Assembly (NCBI RefSeq): GCF_001586275.1 | Contig: NZ_CP014545.1 | Coordinates: forward strand, 2,506,501 to 2,570,500 | Direction of reading: 5' to 3' | DNA from: Sphingorhabdus sp. M41 | GTDB lineage: Bacteria; Pseudomonadota; Alphaproteobacteria; Sphingomonadales; Sphingomonadaceae | Length of the DNA stretch: 64,000 nucleotides | Shown: piece after piece, positions 18,277 to 26,812 of the stretch | Layout: each line of letters opens with the position of its first letter | Numbering within the stretch: the first letter of the stretch is position 1 | The notes under the pieces: model-generated | What the model was told of the DNA's origin: nothing | The model's database searches: none | Seen by the model: only the letters and a program-made list of their open reading frames with translations | Translations under genes and position numbers: made by a program

Positions 18277-18425
18277 GTAATTGACGTTTCACGCCCAACC
18301 CCTCCTTTCAGGAGGTATCAATGAGAGGGACAACCTACTGGTCTTCGTTGTTCCTCCTCATTAAAAGTTTAGACAACGCTTACCCAAAATAAAACGGCTC
18401 GGTCCTCCTAGACCGAGCCGTTTTT
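18277..18425 (+). ncRNA. Candidate small RNA with CCUCC motifs
   Basis: The interval between the sigma-54-like promoter and the terminator folds into three hairpins. H1 is CCTCCT-ttc-AGGAGG (18301-18315). H2 pairs AATGAGAGGGACAAC (18320-18334) with GTTGTTCCTCCTCATT (18347-18362), with one bulged C and a 12-nt loop. H3 is the terminator at 18395-18425, with loop CTCCTA. CCUCC anti-Shine-Dalgarno motifs occur in H1, H2 and H3, as in several alphaproteobacterial regulatory RNAs. A 23-codon frame also exists (ATG at 18321, AGGAGG 5 nt upstream), but its SD is in H1 and its ATG in H2. The 5' end is placed ~12 nt after the -12 element and is an estimate. Confidence 0.55.
18395..18425. terminator. 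Bidirectional terminator between the candidate RNA and grxD
   Basis: CGGCTCGGTC pairs with GACCGAGCCG across CTCCTA, followed by TTTTT on the plus strand and preceded by AAAA, which gives a T run for grxD on the minus strand. Confidence 0.93.
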
Positions 18426-18460
18426 CATTTTCAAAGTCAGATATTGTAGCAGGCAGGCGT

Positions 18461-18793
18461 TCAGGCCTCGGCGGGAGCAACCTTTTTCTCGGCCATCAAT
18501 TCACCGAGTTCGCCAGCCTCGTACATTTCCATCATGATATCGCTGCCGCCAACAAATTCGCCTTTGACATAAAGCTGCGGGATGGTGGGCCAATCGGAAT
18601 ATTCCTTGATCCCCTGCCGCACTTCCATATCCTGCAACACATCGAAGGAGTCAAAGCCAACCCCCAGATGCTCGAGGATGGCAATCGCACGGCTTGAAAA
18701 TCCGCATTGCGGAAAAAGCGGCGTGCCCTTCATGAACAGCACCACGTCATTGCTGTTCACCACGGCTTCGATTTTTGCTTTTACATCGCTCAT
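18461..18793 (-). CDS. grxD: Monothiol glutaredoxin, Grx4/GrxD type
   Basis: GrxD is the CGFS-type glutaredoxin that carries and transfers [2Fe-2S] clusters, often as a complex with BolA. The 110-residue protein has the active-site CGFS at residues 30-33, preceded by FMKGTP, and the glutathione-binding WPTIPQLYVKGEFVGGSDI. The ATG at 18793 is 10 nt from the bolA stop, so bolA-grxD is an operon. This matches the known partnership. The product acts in the cytoplasm. Confidence 0.96.
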   Translation of the reverse strand: MSDVKAKIEAVVNSNDVVLFMKGTPLFPQCGFSSRAIAILEHLGVGFDSFDVLQDMEVRQGIKEYSDWPTIPQLYVKGEFVGGSDIMMEMYEAGELGELMAEKKVAPAEA

Positions 18794-18803
18794 ATATATT
18801 CTC

Positions 18804-19031
18804 CTAGTCGGGAAGCGCGGTGGTCAGTTGCAGCGCGTGCAGTTCACCACCCATTTTTCCCTTTAGTGCAGCGTAAACCGCCTGATGCTGTTTAACCCGG
18901 TTCATACCCGCGAACATAGCGGATGTAACCTTCGCGGCATAATGATCACCGTCACCGGCCAGATCGGTAATCTCGACCGAAGCATCCGGAAAGGCTGCCA
19001 GTATCATCGCCTCGATATCTGCACTTGCCAT
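18804..19031 (-). CDS. bolA: BolA family protein
   Basis: A 75-residue BolA/IbaG-type protein. It shows the class signature DLAGDGDHYAAKVTSAMFAGMNRVKQHQAVYAAL in outline, including the histidine-containing loop (GDHY) and the helix with R-x-x-Q-H. BolA binds GrxD through a shared [2Fe-2S] cluster and influences cell shape and stress. The start at 19031 (MASADIEAM) is preferred because AGG is 9 nt away; an ATG two codons upstream (19037) is possible. It lies between DUF1476 and grxD on the same strand, spaced by ~10 nt on each side. Confidence 0.92.
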   Translation of the reverse strand: MASADIEAMILAAFPDASVEITDLAGDGDHYAAKVTSAMFAGMNRVKQHQAVYAALKGKMGGELHALQLTTALPD

Positions 19032-19041
19032 CGGCATCTGC

Positions 19042-19368
19042 CTAGCTGGCTTCTTCGATAAATTGACGCCTGGCTTCCACCATCTTGTCGGACAGAGCCG
19101 TGCGGATACCGGCATCGTCCATCTCGACACCAGCCGAGGTCAGATCGCCAAGAAGCTTGCGAATAACATCTTCGTCACCGGCTTCTTCAAAATCAGCCGC
19201 CACGACCTCTTTCGCATAGGCGTCGGTTTCCTCGGGTGTCAGCCCCATTTTTTCTGCCGCCCATTGGCCGAGCAGGCGATTGCGCCGCGCGGTAACCCTG
19301 AACAGCATCTCTTCATCGCGCGCAAATTTCGCTTCAAACGCGTGTTCGCGATCCTTAAAACTTGTCAT
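19042..19368 (-). CDS. DUF1476 protein, ATPase inhibitor zeta-type
   Basis: The 108-residue protein matches the alphaproteobacterial DUF1476 family, whose Paracoccus member (zeta subunit) inhibits the F1-ATPase. Seen here are FKDREHAFEAKFARDEEMLFRV near the N-terminus, the GQWAAEKMGL segment, and a four-helix pattern rich in charged residues. The N-terminal stretch is the inhibitory region in Paracoccus; whether it inhibits here is not certain. The ATG at 19368 has AGGGA upstream. It precedes bolA and grxD in a likely three-gene operon. Confidence 0.88.
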   Translation of the reverse strand: MTSFKDREHAFEAKFARDEEMLFRVTARRNRLLGQWAAEKMGLTPEETDAYAKEVVAADFEEAGDEDVIRKLLGDLTSAGVEMDDAGIRTALSDKMVEARRQFIEEAS

Positions 19369-19438
19369 GAGCATCCCTTGATCTGAGTTGATATAAAAAT
19401 AGGCATCACCGACGCGTCCTGCAAGTGGCGCAGGTTAA

Positions 19439-20440
19439 TCAGTCGGCGACTTTGACGACCAATTTGCCAATGGCACCACGATCTGCCATTTTCTGAATGG
19501 CTTGGCCGGCATCTTCAAAAGCGAAAACTTCCGACACACGGGGTTGAATCTTGCCCTGTTCCCAGAGCGAGAACAGCCGGTTGATATGCGCCCGATTCGC
19601 TTCCGGTTCGCGCATTGCAAAAGCGCCCCAGAACACTCCGCAGACATCACAGGATTTGAGCAGGGTCAGGTTGAGTGGCAATTTTGCGATACCAGCCGGA
19701 AATCCGACCACCAGAAAGCGGCCTTCCCAGGCAATCGACCGGACCGCCGGTTCGCTATAGTCGCCGCCGACAGCATCATAGATGACATCCGCGCCACCCG
19801 GGCCAACAGCAGCCTTGAACTGGCCTGCCAGCGCCTTCGATTGATCCTTGTCAAACGGAGCCCGTTCATAAATCACGGTTTCGTCAGCACCCGCAGCTTT
19901 TGCAAATGCCGCTTTTTCTTCGGAGGACACAGCCGCAACGACGCGCGCGCCAAAAGCCTTGCCCAGTTCGACGGCCGCGATACCGACGCCGCCGGAGGCA
20001 CCGAGCACCAGCAGGGTGTCCCCTTCCTTGATATGGCCGCGATCAACCAAGGCATGGATCGATGTACCGTAGGTCAGCAGCAGGGCCGACGCATCTTCGA
20101 AGCTGACGCTGTCGGGAATTTTGAAAACGCTATTCTGGTCAGCAATGATCTTCTCGACCAGACCGCCATGGCCGGTGGTGGAAGCGACCCGGTCGCCAAC
20201 GTTCAAATCGGTAACGCCTTCGCCGACAGCTGCGATAATGCCGGAAACTTCTCCGCCTGGCGCGAATGGCCGTGGCGGCTTGAACTGGTACATGTCCTGA
20301 ATGATCAGCACATCGGGATAGTTGATCGAGCAAGCTTTGACATCGATAAGGACCTGGCCCTTGCCCGCCACCGGATCGGCGACATCCAGCATCTCCAGCG
20401 TGTCCGGTCCGCCCACTTTCGTTGACATCAAAGCCTTCAT
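19439..20440 (-). CDS. NADPH:quinone oxidoreductase family protein (zinc-independent MDR)
   Basis: A 333-residue medium-chain dehydrogenase/reductase. It has a GroES-like N-terminal domain and the nucleotide-binding fold with LVLGASGGVGIAAVELGKAFGARVVA, a quinone oxidoreductase form of the glycine motif (given in outline). The catalytic zinc cysteines of alcohol dehydrogenases are absent. The family passes electrons from NADPH to quinones or enoyl compounds in the cytoplasm. The ATG at 20440 lies 30 nt after the leuD stop on the same strand, so it may be the last gene of that transcript. Confidence 0.88.
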   Translation of the reverse strand: MKALMSTKVGGPDTLEMLDVADPVAGKGQVLIDVKACSINYPDVLIIQDMYQFKPPRPFAPGGEVSGIIAAVGEGVTDLNVGDRVASTTGHGGLVEKIIADQNSVFKIPDSVSFEDASALLLTYGTSIHALVDRGHIKEGDTLLVLGASGGVGIAAVELGKAFGARVVAAVSSEEKAAFAKAAGADETVIYERAPFDKDQSKALAGQFKAAVGPGGADVIYDAVGGDYSEPAVRSIAWEGRFLVVGFPAGIAKLPLNLTLLKSCDVCGVFWGAFAMREPEANRAHINRLFSLWEQGKIQPRVSEVFAFEDAGQAIQKMADRGAIGKLVVKVAD

Positions 20441-20470
20441 TTTATTTCCCCTCTGGAATATGGTTCGGAT

Positions 20471-21064
20471 CTATGCCGCGACCGGCGTTAGCCAGGGCTG
20501 GGCAGAATCACTGTTTTTCTCGTGCCGCTCTATGGCATCCGATTTGGCCATTGTCAGGTCTATTTCGTCCAGCCCCTCGACCAGGCACTGGCGCCGGAAG
20601 GGATCCATCTCGAATGCGAACCGGTCCTGAAAAGGCGTGGTCACGCTCATGCTTTCCATGTCGATGGTGATCGGATCGGTTCTGGCGACCTCCATCAACC
20701 GGTCGATCGCTTCCTGCGGTACGGCGATCGCGAGCAAGCCGTTCTTGAAAGCATTGCCGGAGAAAATATCGGAGAAGCTCGGTGCAATAACAGCTGTGAT
20801 ACCCAGATCGGCCAATGCCCAAGCGGCATGTTCGCGGCTCGAACCGCAGCCGAAATTATCGCCCGCTATCAGAATATTGGCACCGGCATATTCCGGATCA
20901 TCGAAAATATTGCCTTCCTGCGCGCGGATCGCCTCGAAAGCGCCCTCGCCCAAACCTTCGCGAGATATGGTTTTCAGCCATTTCGCCGGGATGATGACAT
21001 CGGTATCGACATTTTTCTGACCAAAAGGGATGGCGCGACCTTCAACGCGAGTGACGGGCTTCAT
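20471..21064 (-). CDS. leuD: 3-isopropylmalate dehydratase small subunit
   Basis: LeuD pairs with LeuC to convert 2-isopropylmalate to 3-isopropylmalate in leucine synthesis. The 197-residue protein has the swivel-domain motifs [39 protein letters not shown] and FKNGLLAI. Its ATG overlaps the stop of the small gene upstream by one base (TAATG), so they are translationally coupled. leuC is further upstream, beyond that small gene. Confidence 0.96.
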   Translation of the reverse strand: MKPVTRVEGRAIPFGQKNVDTDVIIPAKWLKTISREGLGEGAFEAIRAQEGNIFDDPEYAGANILIAGDNFGCGSSREHAAWALADLGITAVIAPSFSDIFSGNAFKNGLLAIAVPQEAIDRLMEVARTDPITIDMESMSVTTPFQDRFAFEMDPFRRQCLVEGLDEIDLTMAKSDAIERHEKNSDSAQPWLTPVAA

Positions 21065-21402
21065 TATTCTTCCTCGTCGGCGCCATAAACATCGTCGGCC
21101 AGATCGTCGTCATCCTCATCAAAAACAGGCTCATTTTCAAAGCGCGTCGTCGGAGTTGTTTTGGCAGCCTTGAAATCATCATGCTTTTTCATCTGGTGCC
21201 GGCCAGCGTAGATCAGCGCAGCAGCGATCGCAGCGGAACCGACGGCCGCCCCCACTTTTGCGCCGGTGGACCAGTCACCTTTTTCATCTTTCACGGCGCC
21301 GCGGACAGCCTCGCTCGCATCGCTTGCTGCTGATTTTGCCTTTTCTCTGGCCTTTTCGCCCAGTTCCTTGGCGGCTTGGGTAAGCTTCTCTTTATCCGTC
21401 AT
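21064..21402 (-). CDS. Small single-pass membrane protein between leuC and leuD
   Basis: This 112-residue protein has a basic, Ala/Lys/Glu-rich amphipathic N-terminus ([20 protein letters not shown]), one hydrophobic segment ([17 protein letters not shown]) and a very acidic tail ([19 protein letters not shown]). I do not recognise a family. It starts 3 nt after the leuC stop and its stop overlaps the leuD start, so it is part of the leu transcript. A role in leucine synthesis is not implied; a structural or stress role (LEA/YtxH-like) would fit the composition. Confidence 0.8.
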   Translation of the reverse strand: MTDKEKLTQAAKELGEKAREKAKSAASDASEAVRGAVKDEKGDWSTGAKVGAAVGSAAIAAALIYAGRHQMKKHDDFKAAKTTPTTRFENEPVFDEDDDDLADDVYGADEEE

Positions 21403-21405
21403 TTT

Positions 21406-22842
21406 CTAGTCCTGTTTTTGCAGTTCGCGTACATCTGTAAGCCTGCCGGTAACGGCCGCTGCCGCAGCCATTGCGGGTGACATCAGATGCGTTCTAGCAC
21501 CTGGGCCCTGCCGGCCAACAAAATTGCGATTGGAAGTGGATGCACAGCGTTCGCCTGCGGGCACCTTGTCCGGATTCATGCCGAGACAGGCCGAACAGCC
21601 CGGCTCGCGCCATTCAAAACCGGCGTCGGTGAATATCCGATCGAGTCCTTCGGCCTCGGCCTGCGCCTTGACCAGCCCGGACCCCGGTACGACAATCGCC
21701 CATTTGACATTGCCGGCCTTCTTGCGGCCTGCCAGTATCGAAGCGGCGGCCCGCAAATCCTCGATCCGGCTGTTGGTGCAACTTCCAATGAAGATATTTT
21801 CCACTGCCACATCGCGCAGCGCCTGCCCCGCTTCGAGCCCCATATAATCCAGCGACTTGCGCGCGGCATCCTGTTTGGACGGGTCGGCAAAGCTTTCCGG
21901 CGACGGTACAACGCCGTTTACCGGGACAACATCCTCCGGACTGGTTCCCCAGGTCACGGTCGGCGACACATCGGCGGCGTTGATGGTGACGCTCTTGTCA
22001 AATATCGCGCCTTCGTCGGTCGGCAGCGTCTTCCAATAGGCCACGGCCGCATCCCAGTCGGCACCTTTGGGTGCCATCGGACGGCCTTTCAGATAGGAAA
22101 ATGTCTTTTCATCCGGCGCGATCAGGCCAGCGCGCGCGCCACCCTCGATCGACATGTTGGATACAGTCAGGCGTCCCTCGATCGACATTTCCTCAAACAC
22201 CTTGCCGCGATATTCGATGACATGGCCGGTGCCGCCCGCCGTACCGATCACGCCGATGATATGGAGGATCAGGTCTTTCGGGCTGATGCCAGGACCAAGA
22301 TCACCCTCGACCCGGATTTCCATCGATTTCGAGCGGGTCAGCTGCAGCGTCTGGGTAGCCAGCACATGTTCAACTTCGCTGGTGCCGATGCCAAAGGCCA
22401 ACGCGCCCAAGGCGCCGTGGGCGGCGGTATGGCTGTCGCCGCAGACCAGAGTCGTGCCCGGCAGGGTAAAGCCCTGCTCAGGCCCGATGACATGGACAAT
22501 GCCCTGATTGATATCGCTGGCACCGATATATTTGATGCCGAAGGCGGGTGCATTGGCTTCCAGCGCTTCCAGCTGCGCCGCGCTCTGCGGGTCGGCGATC
22601 GGGATCTTGTTGCCCTGCGCATCGAGCCGCGCCGTGGTTGGCAGATTGTGATCGGGAACCGCCAGAGTCAGATCGGGGCGTCGCACCTTGCGGCCCGCAT
22701 TGCGCAGCCCTTCAAAGGCTTGCGGGCTGGTCACTTCATGCACCAGATGCCGGTCGATATAGATCAGCGCCGTGCCGTCGTCGCGCTGATCGACGACATG
22801 CGCGTCCCAGATTTTCTCGTAGAGGGTTCTTGCTGTGGTCAT
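21406..22842 (-). CDS. leuC: 3-isopropylmalate dehydratase large subunit
   Basis: LeuC holds the [4Fe-4S] cluster of isopropylmalate isomerase. The 478-residue protein has the aconitase-family motifs [22 protein letters not shown] and the cluster cysteines in GSCTNSR and GCSACLGMN. The ATG at 22842 has AGGAAC just upstream. It leads a transcript leuC - small membrane gene - leuD, with the quinone oxidoreductase possibly following. The gene diverges from crtZ across ~100 bp. Confidence 0.97.
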   Translation of the reverse strand: MTTARTLYEKIWDAHVVDQRDDGTALIYIDRHLVHEVTSPQAFEGLRNAGRKVRRPDLTLAVPDHNLPTTARLDAQGNKIPIADPQSAAQLEALEANAPAFGIKYIGASDINQGIVHVIGPEQGFTLPGTTLVCGDSHTAAHGALGALAFGIGTSEVEHVLATQTLQLTRSKSMEIRVEGDLGPGISPKDLILHIIGVIGTAGGTGHVIEYRGKVFEEMSIEGRLTVSNMSIEGGARAGLIAPDEKTFSYLKGRPMAPKGADWDAAVAYWKTLPTDEGAIFDKSVTINAADVSPTVTWGTSPEDVVPVNGVVPSPESFADPSKQDAARKSLDYMGLEAGQALRDVAVENIFIGSCTNSRIEDLRAAASILAGRKKAGNVKWAIVVPGSGLVKAQAEAEGLDRIFTDAGFEWREPGCSACLGMNPDKVPAGERCASTSNRNFVGRQGPGARTHLMSPAMAAAAAVTGRLTDVRELQKQD

Positions 22843-22945
22843 AAGTTCCTGTTTTCCCGATATGGGGTTTCGTTTAACCAGATCAATTGTCGGCGCAAGT
22901 CAGAACTGGCTTCAAAAGCCCGTCGATAACGCCTATCTTCGCACT

Positions 22946-23461
22946 ATGAGCATATTTGCGATCCTGGCCACTATCATTGCGTCCGTCATCGCGATGGAAT
23001 TCATCGCCTGGGCGAGCCACAAATATATCATGCACGGCTTCGGCTGGGGCTGGCACCGCGACCATCACGAGCCGCATGACAAGGCTCTGGAGAAAAACGA
23101 TCTCTACGGCATCGTCGGCGCAGTGATGAGCATCTCGATGTTCGCCATCGGCAGCCCTATGATCATGGGCGCGAGCGCGTGGGAGCCGGGCACATGGGTT
23201 GGCCTCGGCATCCTGTTCTACGGCATCATCTACACGCTGATCCACGACGGCCTGGTGCATCAGAGATATTTCAAATATGTGCCGAAGCGCGGCTATGCCA
23301 AGCGTCTGGTGCAGGCGCACAAGCTGCACCATGCGACGATCGGCAAGCATGGCGGGGTCAGCTTCGGCTTTGTCTTTGCCCGCGATCCGGCGAAGCTGAA
23401 GGCGGAGTTGAAGCAGCAGCGCGAGGCCGGGGTTGCGGTTGTTCGGGATGCGGTTGGTTAG
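22946..23461 (+). CDS. crtZ: Beta-carotene hydroxylase (CrtZ type)
   Basis: CrtZ is a membrane di-iron enzyme that adds 3-hydroxyl groups to the rings of beta-carotene to give zeaxanthin. The 171-residue protein has about four membrane segments and the family's histidine clusters: HKYIMH, HRDHHEPH, HDGLVHQR and HKLHHA. The ATG at 22946 gives the standard short N-terminus; the open frame extends further upstream without support. No other carotenoid gene is in the window. Its presence predicts yellow or orange hydroxylated carotenoids, as expected for sphingomonads. Confidence 0.95.
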   Translation: MSIFAILATIIASVIAMEFIAWASHKYIMHGFGWGWHRDHHEPHDKALEKNDLYGIVGAVMSISMFAIGSPMIMGASAWEPGTWVGLGILFYGIIYTLIHDGLVHQRYFKYVPKRGYAKRLVQAHKLHHATIGKHGGVSFGFVFARDPAKLKAELKQQREAGVAVVRDAVG

Positions 23462-24324
23462 GAGCTGCCGGTTCTGATCGACGCCCAACTGGTCAATCCG
23501 ATACCGGCAAAGATTATCAGTCCCCCGATCATCAGTCGCGCCGTCAATATTTCGCCCAGCAACAGCACGCCCCCGAAAGCGGCAATCGCCGGAACCGAAA
23601 GCTGCGATACGGCGGCGCTGGTGATCGATATCCGGGCCAGCATATTATACCACAGGACATAGCCCAGAGCCGACGTCACGCCGCCCGAAATCACCGCCAT
23701 GACGACACCCGTCCCAGTGAACATCGACCAGTCGACCAGCGGAAACAGCAGCAATGTCAGCAGGCTCGCACCTACAAAATAGCGAGCCGTGGTCCGCGAA
23801 GGGTCCGCAACCGTCTTTCCGGCCCAGCTCGAAACACCCCACGCCACTCCTGCGCAGATCATTGCCACGGTGCTCAGCAGCGGTGGTGCCGTCGCGCCTG
23901 GGAACATCAGATAGACCAGACCGATCAGGGCGATAGCCGCTCCGGCCAATTGCCCCTTCGATGGCACAATTTGCCGTGTGAGACCGATGACCTGCATGGT
24001 AATCTGCCCGGCAGGAAACAGGATCAGCGCACCAATCCCCGCCTCCAGACCGATATAGGCGCAGGAAAAAGCTGCGGCATAGACGAATAGGGACAACGCG
24101 CCGACCAGATCGCGGCGCTGCGGCAGGACTGACTGGCGTTTCTGTGCTCCGATCAGGAGCGATAGGACAATGGCACCCGCTGCAAGCCGAACAATTGTGT
24201 AGCCAGCCCAGTCGATTTGTCCGTCTGCCAGAGCAGCACGCGCCAGCAGCGAATTGCCGGCAAAGGCGGACAGAGTAATGGCCAGCAGGCAGCCTGTTGC
24301 CAGCCTGCCTTCAAATTTCACCAC
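23458..24324 (-). CDS. EamA/DMT family exporter
   Basis: A 288-residue membrane protein with ten hydrophobic segments in two EamA repeats, the usual layout of drug/metabolite transporters. Visible landmarks are ARAALADGQIDWAGYTIVRL at the start of the first repeat and YLMFPGATAPPLLSTVAMIC at the second. Substrates in the family range from amino acids to purines and cannot be predicted here. Start is GTG at 24324, 3 nt after the GST stop, so the two form a small operon. Its stop overlaps the crtZ stop tail to tail. Confidence 0.85.
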   Translation of the reverse strand: MVKFEGRLATGCLLAITLSAFAGNSLLARAALADGQIDWAGYTIVRLAAGAIVLSLLIGAQKRQSVLPQRRDLVGALSLFVYAAAFSCAYIGLEAGIGALILFPAGQITMQVIGLTRQIVPSKGQLAGAAIALIGLVYLMFPGATAPPLLSTVAMICAGVAWGVSSWAGKTVADPSRTTARYFVGASLLTLLLFPLVDWSMFTGTGVVMAVISGGVTSALGYVLWYNMLARISITSAAVSQLSVPAIAAFGGVLLLGEILTARLMIGGLIIFAGIGLTSWASIRTGSS

Positions 24325-24327
24325 GGT

Positions 24328-24960
24328 TCAGCTAGGCTTGGCCAACAACACTGTCCCGCCCAGTTCAACCGTCTTGTGATAGCCCGGCCGCGCCACCAGC
24401 GCCTCGAAATAGCGCGCGCAATTCGGACGGCCGTCGAGCTGCCCCAGAGCCGCGCGCCCTTCGAGCATATAATGCAGATTGATATCCGCGCCGGTAAATT
24501 TATCCGCGACGAGGAAATCCTTGCCCTCCAGTTCAATCTCGAGATGGTCGAGCAGCTTGTCGACTTCGGCCTGCAGAAAGCCCTTCATGATATCGGGCAG
24601 CCCGCCGAGCATCGGCGCGATGCCGGTTATGATGAAGCTCATGCCCATCGTGCCTTCGGCGAAATGCAGCCATTCGAGATATTTGGCCCGTTCGGGATGA
24701 TCGACCGCCACGCCGAGCGCGCCATCGCTGTGCCGCTCGATCAGATATTCGATGATCGCGCCGGATTCGACCATTACATGGCCGTCCACCTCGACCGTAG
24801 GCGCCTTGGCCAGCCGATGCACCTCACCCAGTTCCGGCGGCGCGCGCCGGGTCTTGGGGTCCCGGTGATAGGTCACCATCTCATATTCGATCCCGCCCTC
24901 TTCGCAGAGCCAGATGATACGGGACGAGCGGGAATAGTCGAGATGGTGCAGCTTGATCAT
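24328..24960 (-). CDS. Glutathione S-transferase family protein
   Basis: A 210-residue GST. The N-terminal thioredoxin-like domain has HHLDYSRSSRIIWLCEE with the catalytic-type Ser/Tyr region, then KAPTVEVDGHVMVESGAIIEYL, the glutathione-binding cis-Pro and ES motif. The C-terminal helical domain has the N-capping FTGADINLHYML. The ATG at 24960 follows AGGAGA by 7 nt. Its substrate is unknown. It lies upstream of the EamA gene on the same strand. Confidence 0.9.
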   Translation of the reverse strand: MIKLHHLDYSRSSRIIWLCEEGGIEYEMVTYHRDPKTRRAPPELGEVHRLAKAPTVEVDGHVMVESGAIIEYLIERHSDGALGVAVDHPERAKYLEWLHFAEGTMGMSFIITGIAPMLGGLPDIMKGFLQAEVDKLLDHLEIELEGKDFLVADKFTGADINLHYMLEGRAALGQLDGRPNCARYFEALVARPGYHKTVELGGTVLLAKPS

Positions 24961-24988
24961 GGGAAATTCTCCTTTGCGGCCACCTATA

Positions 24989-25060
24989 CCGTTCGTCCTG
25001 AGCTTGTCGAAGGACAAATTGCACCCACTCACCGTGCTTCGACAGGCGCAGCACGAACGG
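24989..25060. repeat. Dispersed palindromic repeat, family C
   Basis: CCGTTCGTCCTGAGCTTGTC and its partial complement GACAGGCGCAGCACGAACGG face each other over 72 bp, with CTTGTCGAAGGAC and GTGCTTCGACAGG as inner arms. This is a common sphingomonad-type intergenic element. It lies upstream of the GST start. Confidence 0.75.
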
Positions 25061-25066
25061 AGTCCT

Positions 25067-25146
25067 GTGCTCCGCACTTGATGCGGAGCTCCGGCGTCTG
25101 CAAATGGCAGGCTGGCGCAAGGCTCCGCATCAGGTGCGGAGCACCG
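25067..25146. repeat. Two-hairpin repeat, family D, copy 1
   Basis: GCTCCGCACTTGATGCGGAGC and GCTCCGCATCAGGTGCGGAGC (each an imperfect palindrome) flank ~30 bp. The copy ends 2 bp from the sulP stop codon. The second copy is at 26730-26809. Confidence 0.8.
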
Positions 25147-25148
25147 AC

Positions 25149-26636
25149 CTAATGCCCGACCACGCCCAGACTCTCGAACGGCTTGTCATTCTCGCTATAT
25201 TTCTCGACCAGCGTCGCACTCGCCTGATTGAGGCCGATGACCTCGACCGACTTGCCCTCATTCTTGAGGCGTTCGACGATCTTGTCCAGGATGCCGGTCG
25301 CGCTGATGTCCCAGAAATGCGCGTCATGGACATCGATGATCACGCTGTCGATGCCTTCCTCGTTGAACTCCATCGCCTCGTAGAGCATGTCGACAGAGCC
25401 GAAGAAGATCTGGCCGCCGAAGACATAGCGGTGAGTCGTCACCTCGACGAAATCCTGAATCGTGACCAGTTGACGGACTTTCCAGGCGAAGAATATGCCC
25501 GAGAGCAAGACGCCGGAGAGCACGCCAATCGACAGATCATGGGTGGCCACAACCATCACCACGGTGGCGATCATAACGACATTGGACGGCCATGGGTGAT
25601 GGGTGATTTCGGTAAAGCTCTTCCAGCGGAAGGTGGAAATCGAGACAAAGATCATCACCGCGACCAGCGCCGGCATCGGGATCTGCGCGACCCACTGGCC
25701 GAGACCGACGATCAGCACCAGCAGCATCACACCCGCGACAAAGGTCGACAACCGCCGCCGGCCGCCGGATTTTATATTGATCACTGATTGCCCGATCATT
25801 GCGCAGCCACCCATGCCGCCGATCCAGCCGGTGACAAAATTGGCAAGGCCCTGACCATAGGTTTCGCGCTTCTTGTCGCTGCGCGTTTCAGTCATGTCAT
25901 CAACAATAGAGGCGGTCAGCAGGGATTCGAGCAGCCCGACCGCAGCCATCGCCAGCGAATAGGGCGCGATGATCTGCAAGGTTTCCCAGCTGATCGGGAT
26001 TTGCGGGATATGGAGCCACGGCAGACTGTCAGGCAGTTCGCCCATGTCGCCGACGGTAAACACATCGGCCCGGAAATACATGCTGACACCCGCGAGCACG
26101 ATGATGGCCGCGAGCGGCGATGGCACCAATGTGGTAATTTTGGGAAGACCGTAAATGATCGCCAAACCGGCGGCGATCATTGCATAGGTTTCCCAGGTAA
26201 AGGCTTCACCGCTCATCTGCGGAATCTGCGCCATGAAGATCAGGATCGCCAATGCGTTGACGAAGCCGGTAATCACCGAGCGCGACACGAAACGCATCAA
26301 CAGATCGAGCCGCAGCAAGGCCGCTATCGCCTGGAATATCCCCATCAATATGGTGGCGGCAAACAGATATTCGACGCCATGATCGCGCACCAGCGGCACC
26401 ACGAGCACCGCCACCGCAGCGGTAGCCGCGCTGATCATCCCCGGACGTCCGCCGACCATCGAGATGATGACGGCGATCGAGAAGCTGGCATAAAGTCCGA
26501 CCCGTGGATCAACTCCGGCGATGATCGCAAAACCGATGGCTTCCGGAATCAGCGCCAGTGCAACGACCAGCCCGGCCAGAAATTCGGTTTTGGGATTCGA
26601 CAGCCAGTCGCGCCGAAAATCACTGTGAATCGCCAT
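25149..26636 (-). CDS. SulP/SLC26 family anion transporter with STAS domain
   Basis: A 495-residue inner-membrane protein with ten or more hydrophobic segments, starting with the family stretch [21 protein letters not shown] and the [12 protein letters not shown] motif. The C-terminal ~90 residues form a STAS domain ([18 protein letters not shown]). SulP proteins move sulfate, bicarbonate or other anions; the ion cannot be fixed here. The ATG at 26636 is used. The gene sits between two copies of repeat D. Confidence 0.92.
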   Translation of the reverse strand: MAIHSDFRRDWLSNPKTEFLAGLVVALALIPEAIGFAIIAGVDPRVGLYASFSIAVIISMVGGRPGMISAATAAVAVLVVPLVRDHGVEYLFAATILMGIFQAIAALLRLDLLMRFVSRSVITGFVNALAILIFMAQIPQMSGEAFTWETYAMIAAGLAIIYGLPKITTLVPSPLAAIIVLAGVSMYFRADVFTVGDMGELPDSLPWLHIPQIPISWETLQIIAPYSLAMAAVGLLESLLTASIVDDMTETRSDKKRETYGQGLANFVTGWIGGMGGCAMIGQSVINIKSGGRRRLSTFVAGVMLLVLIVGLGQWVAQIPMPALVAVMIFVSISTFRWKSFTEITHHPWPSNVVMIATVVMVVATHDLSIGVLSGVLLSGIFFAWKVRQLVTIQDFVEVTTHRYVFGGQIFFGSVDMLYEAMEFNEEGIDSVIIDVHDAHFWDISATGILDKIVERLKNEGKSVEVIGLNQASATLVEKYSENDKPFESLGVVGH

Positions 26637-26729
26637 GGGCAGGCTCCATCATTAGAAAAAATGCTGCGCCGCAACATTGGAAAAACGTGCCTTTGCCGGA
26701 AGGGCTGGATTCAGTCAAGTTCAGCGGCC

Positions 26730-26809
26730 GTGCTTCGCAACGATGCGGAGCATATGCCGCCACAACACTGCCTCCAGCCTCCAAAGCTCCGCATCAGGTG
26801 CGGAGCACA
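26730..26809. repeat. Two-hairpin repeat, family D, copy 2
   Basis: GTGCTTCGCAACGATGCGGA and GCTCCGCATCAGGTGCGGAG bound this copy, in the same orientation as copy 1. It ends 3 bp from the stop codon of the GST gene at 26813. Nothing else is seen in 26637-26729. Confidence 0.8.
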
Positions 26810-26812
26810 GGA

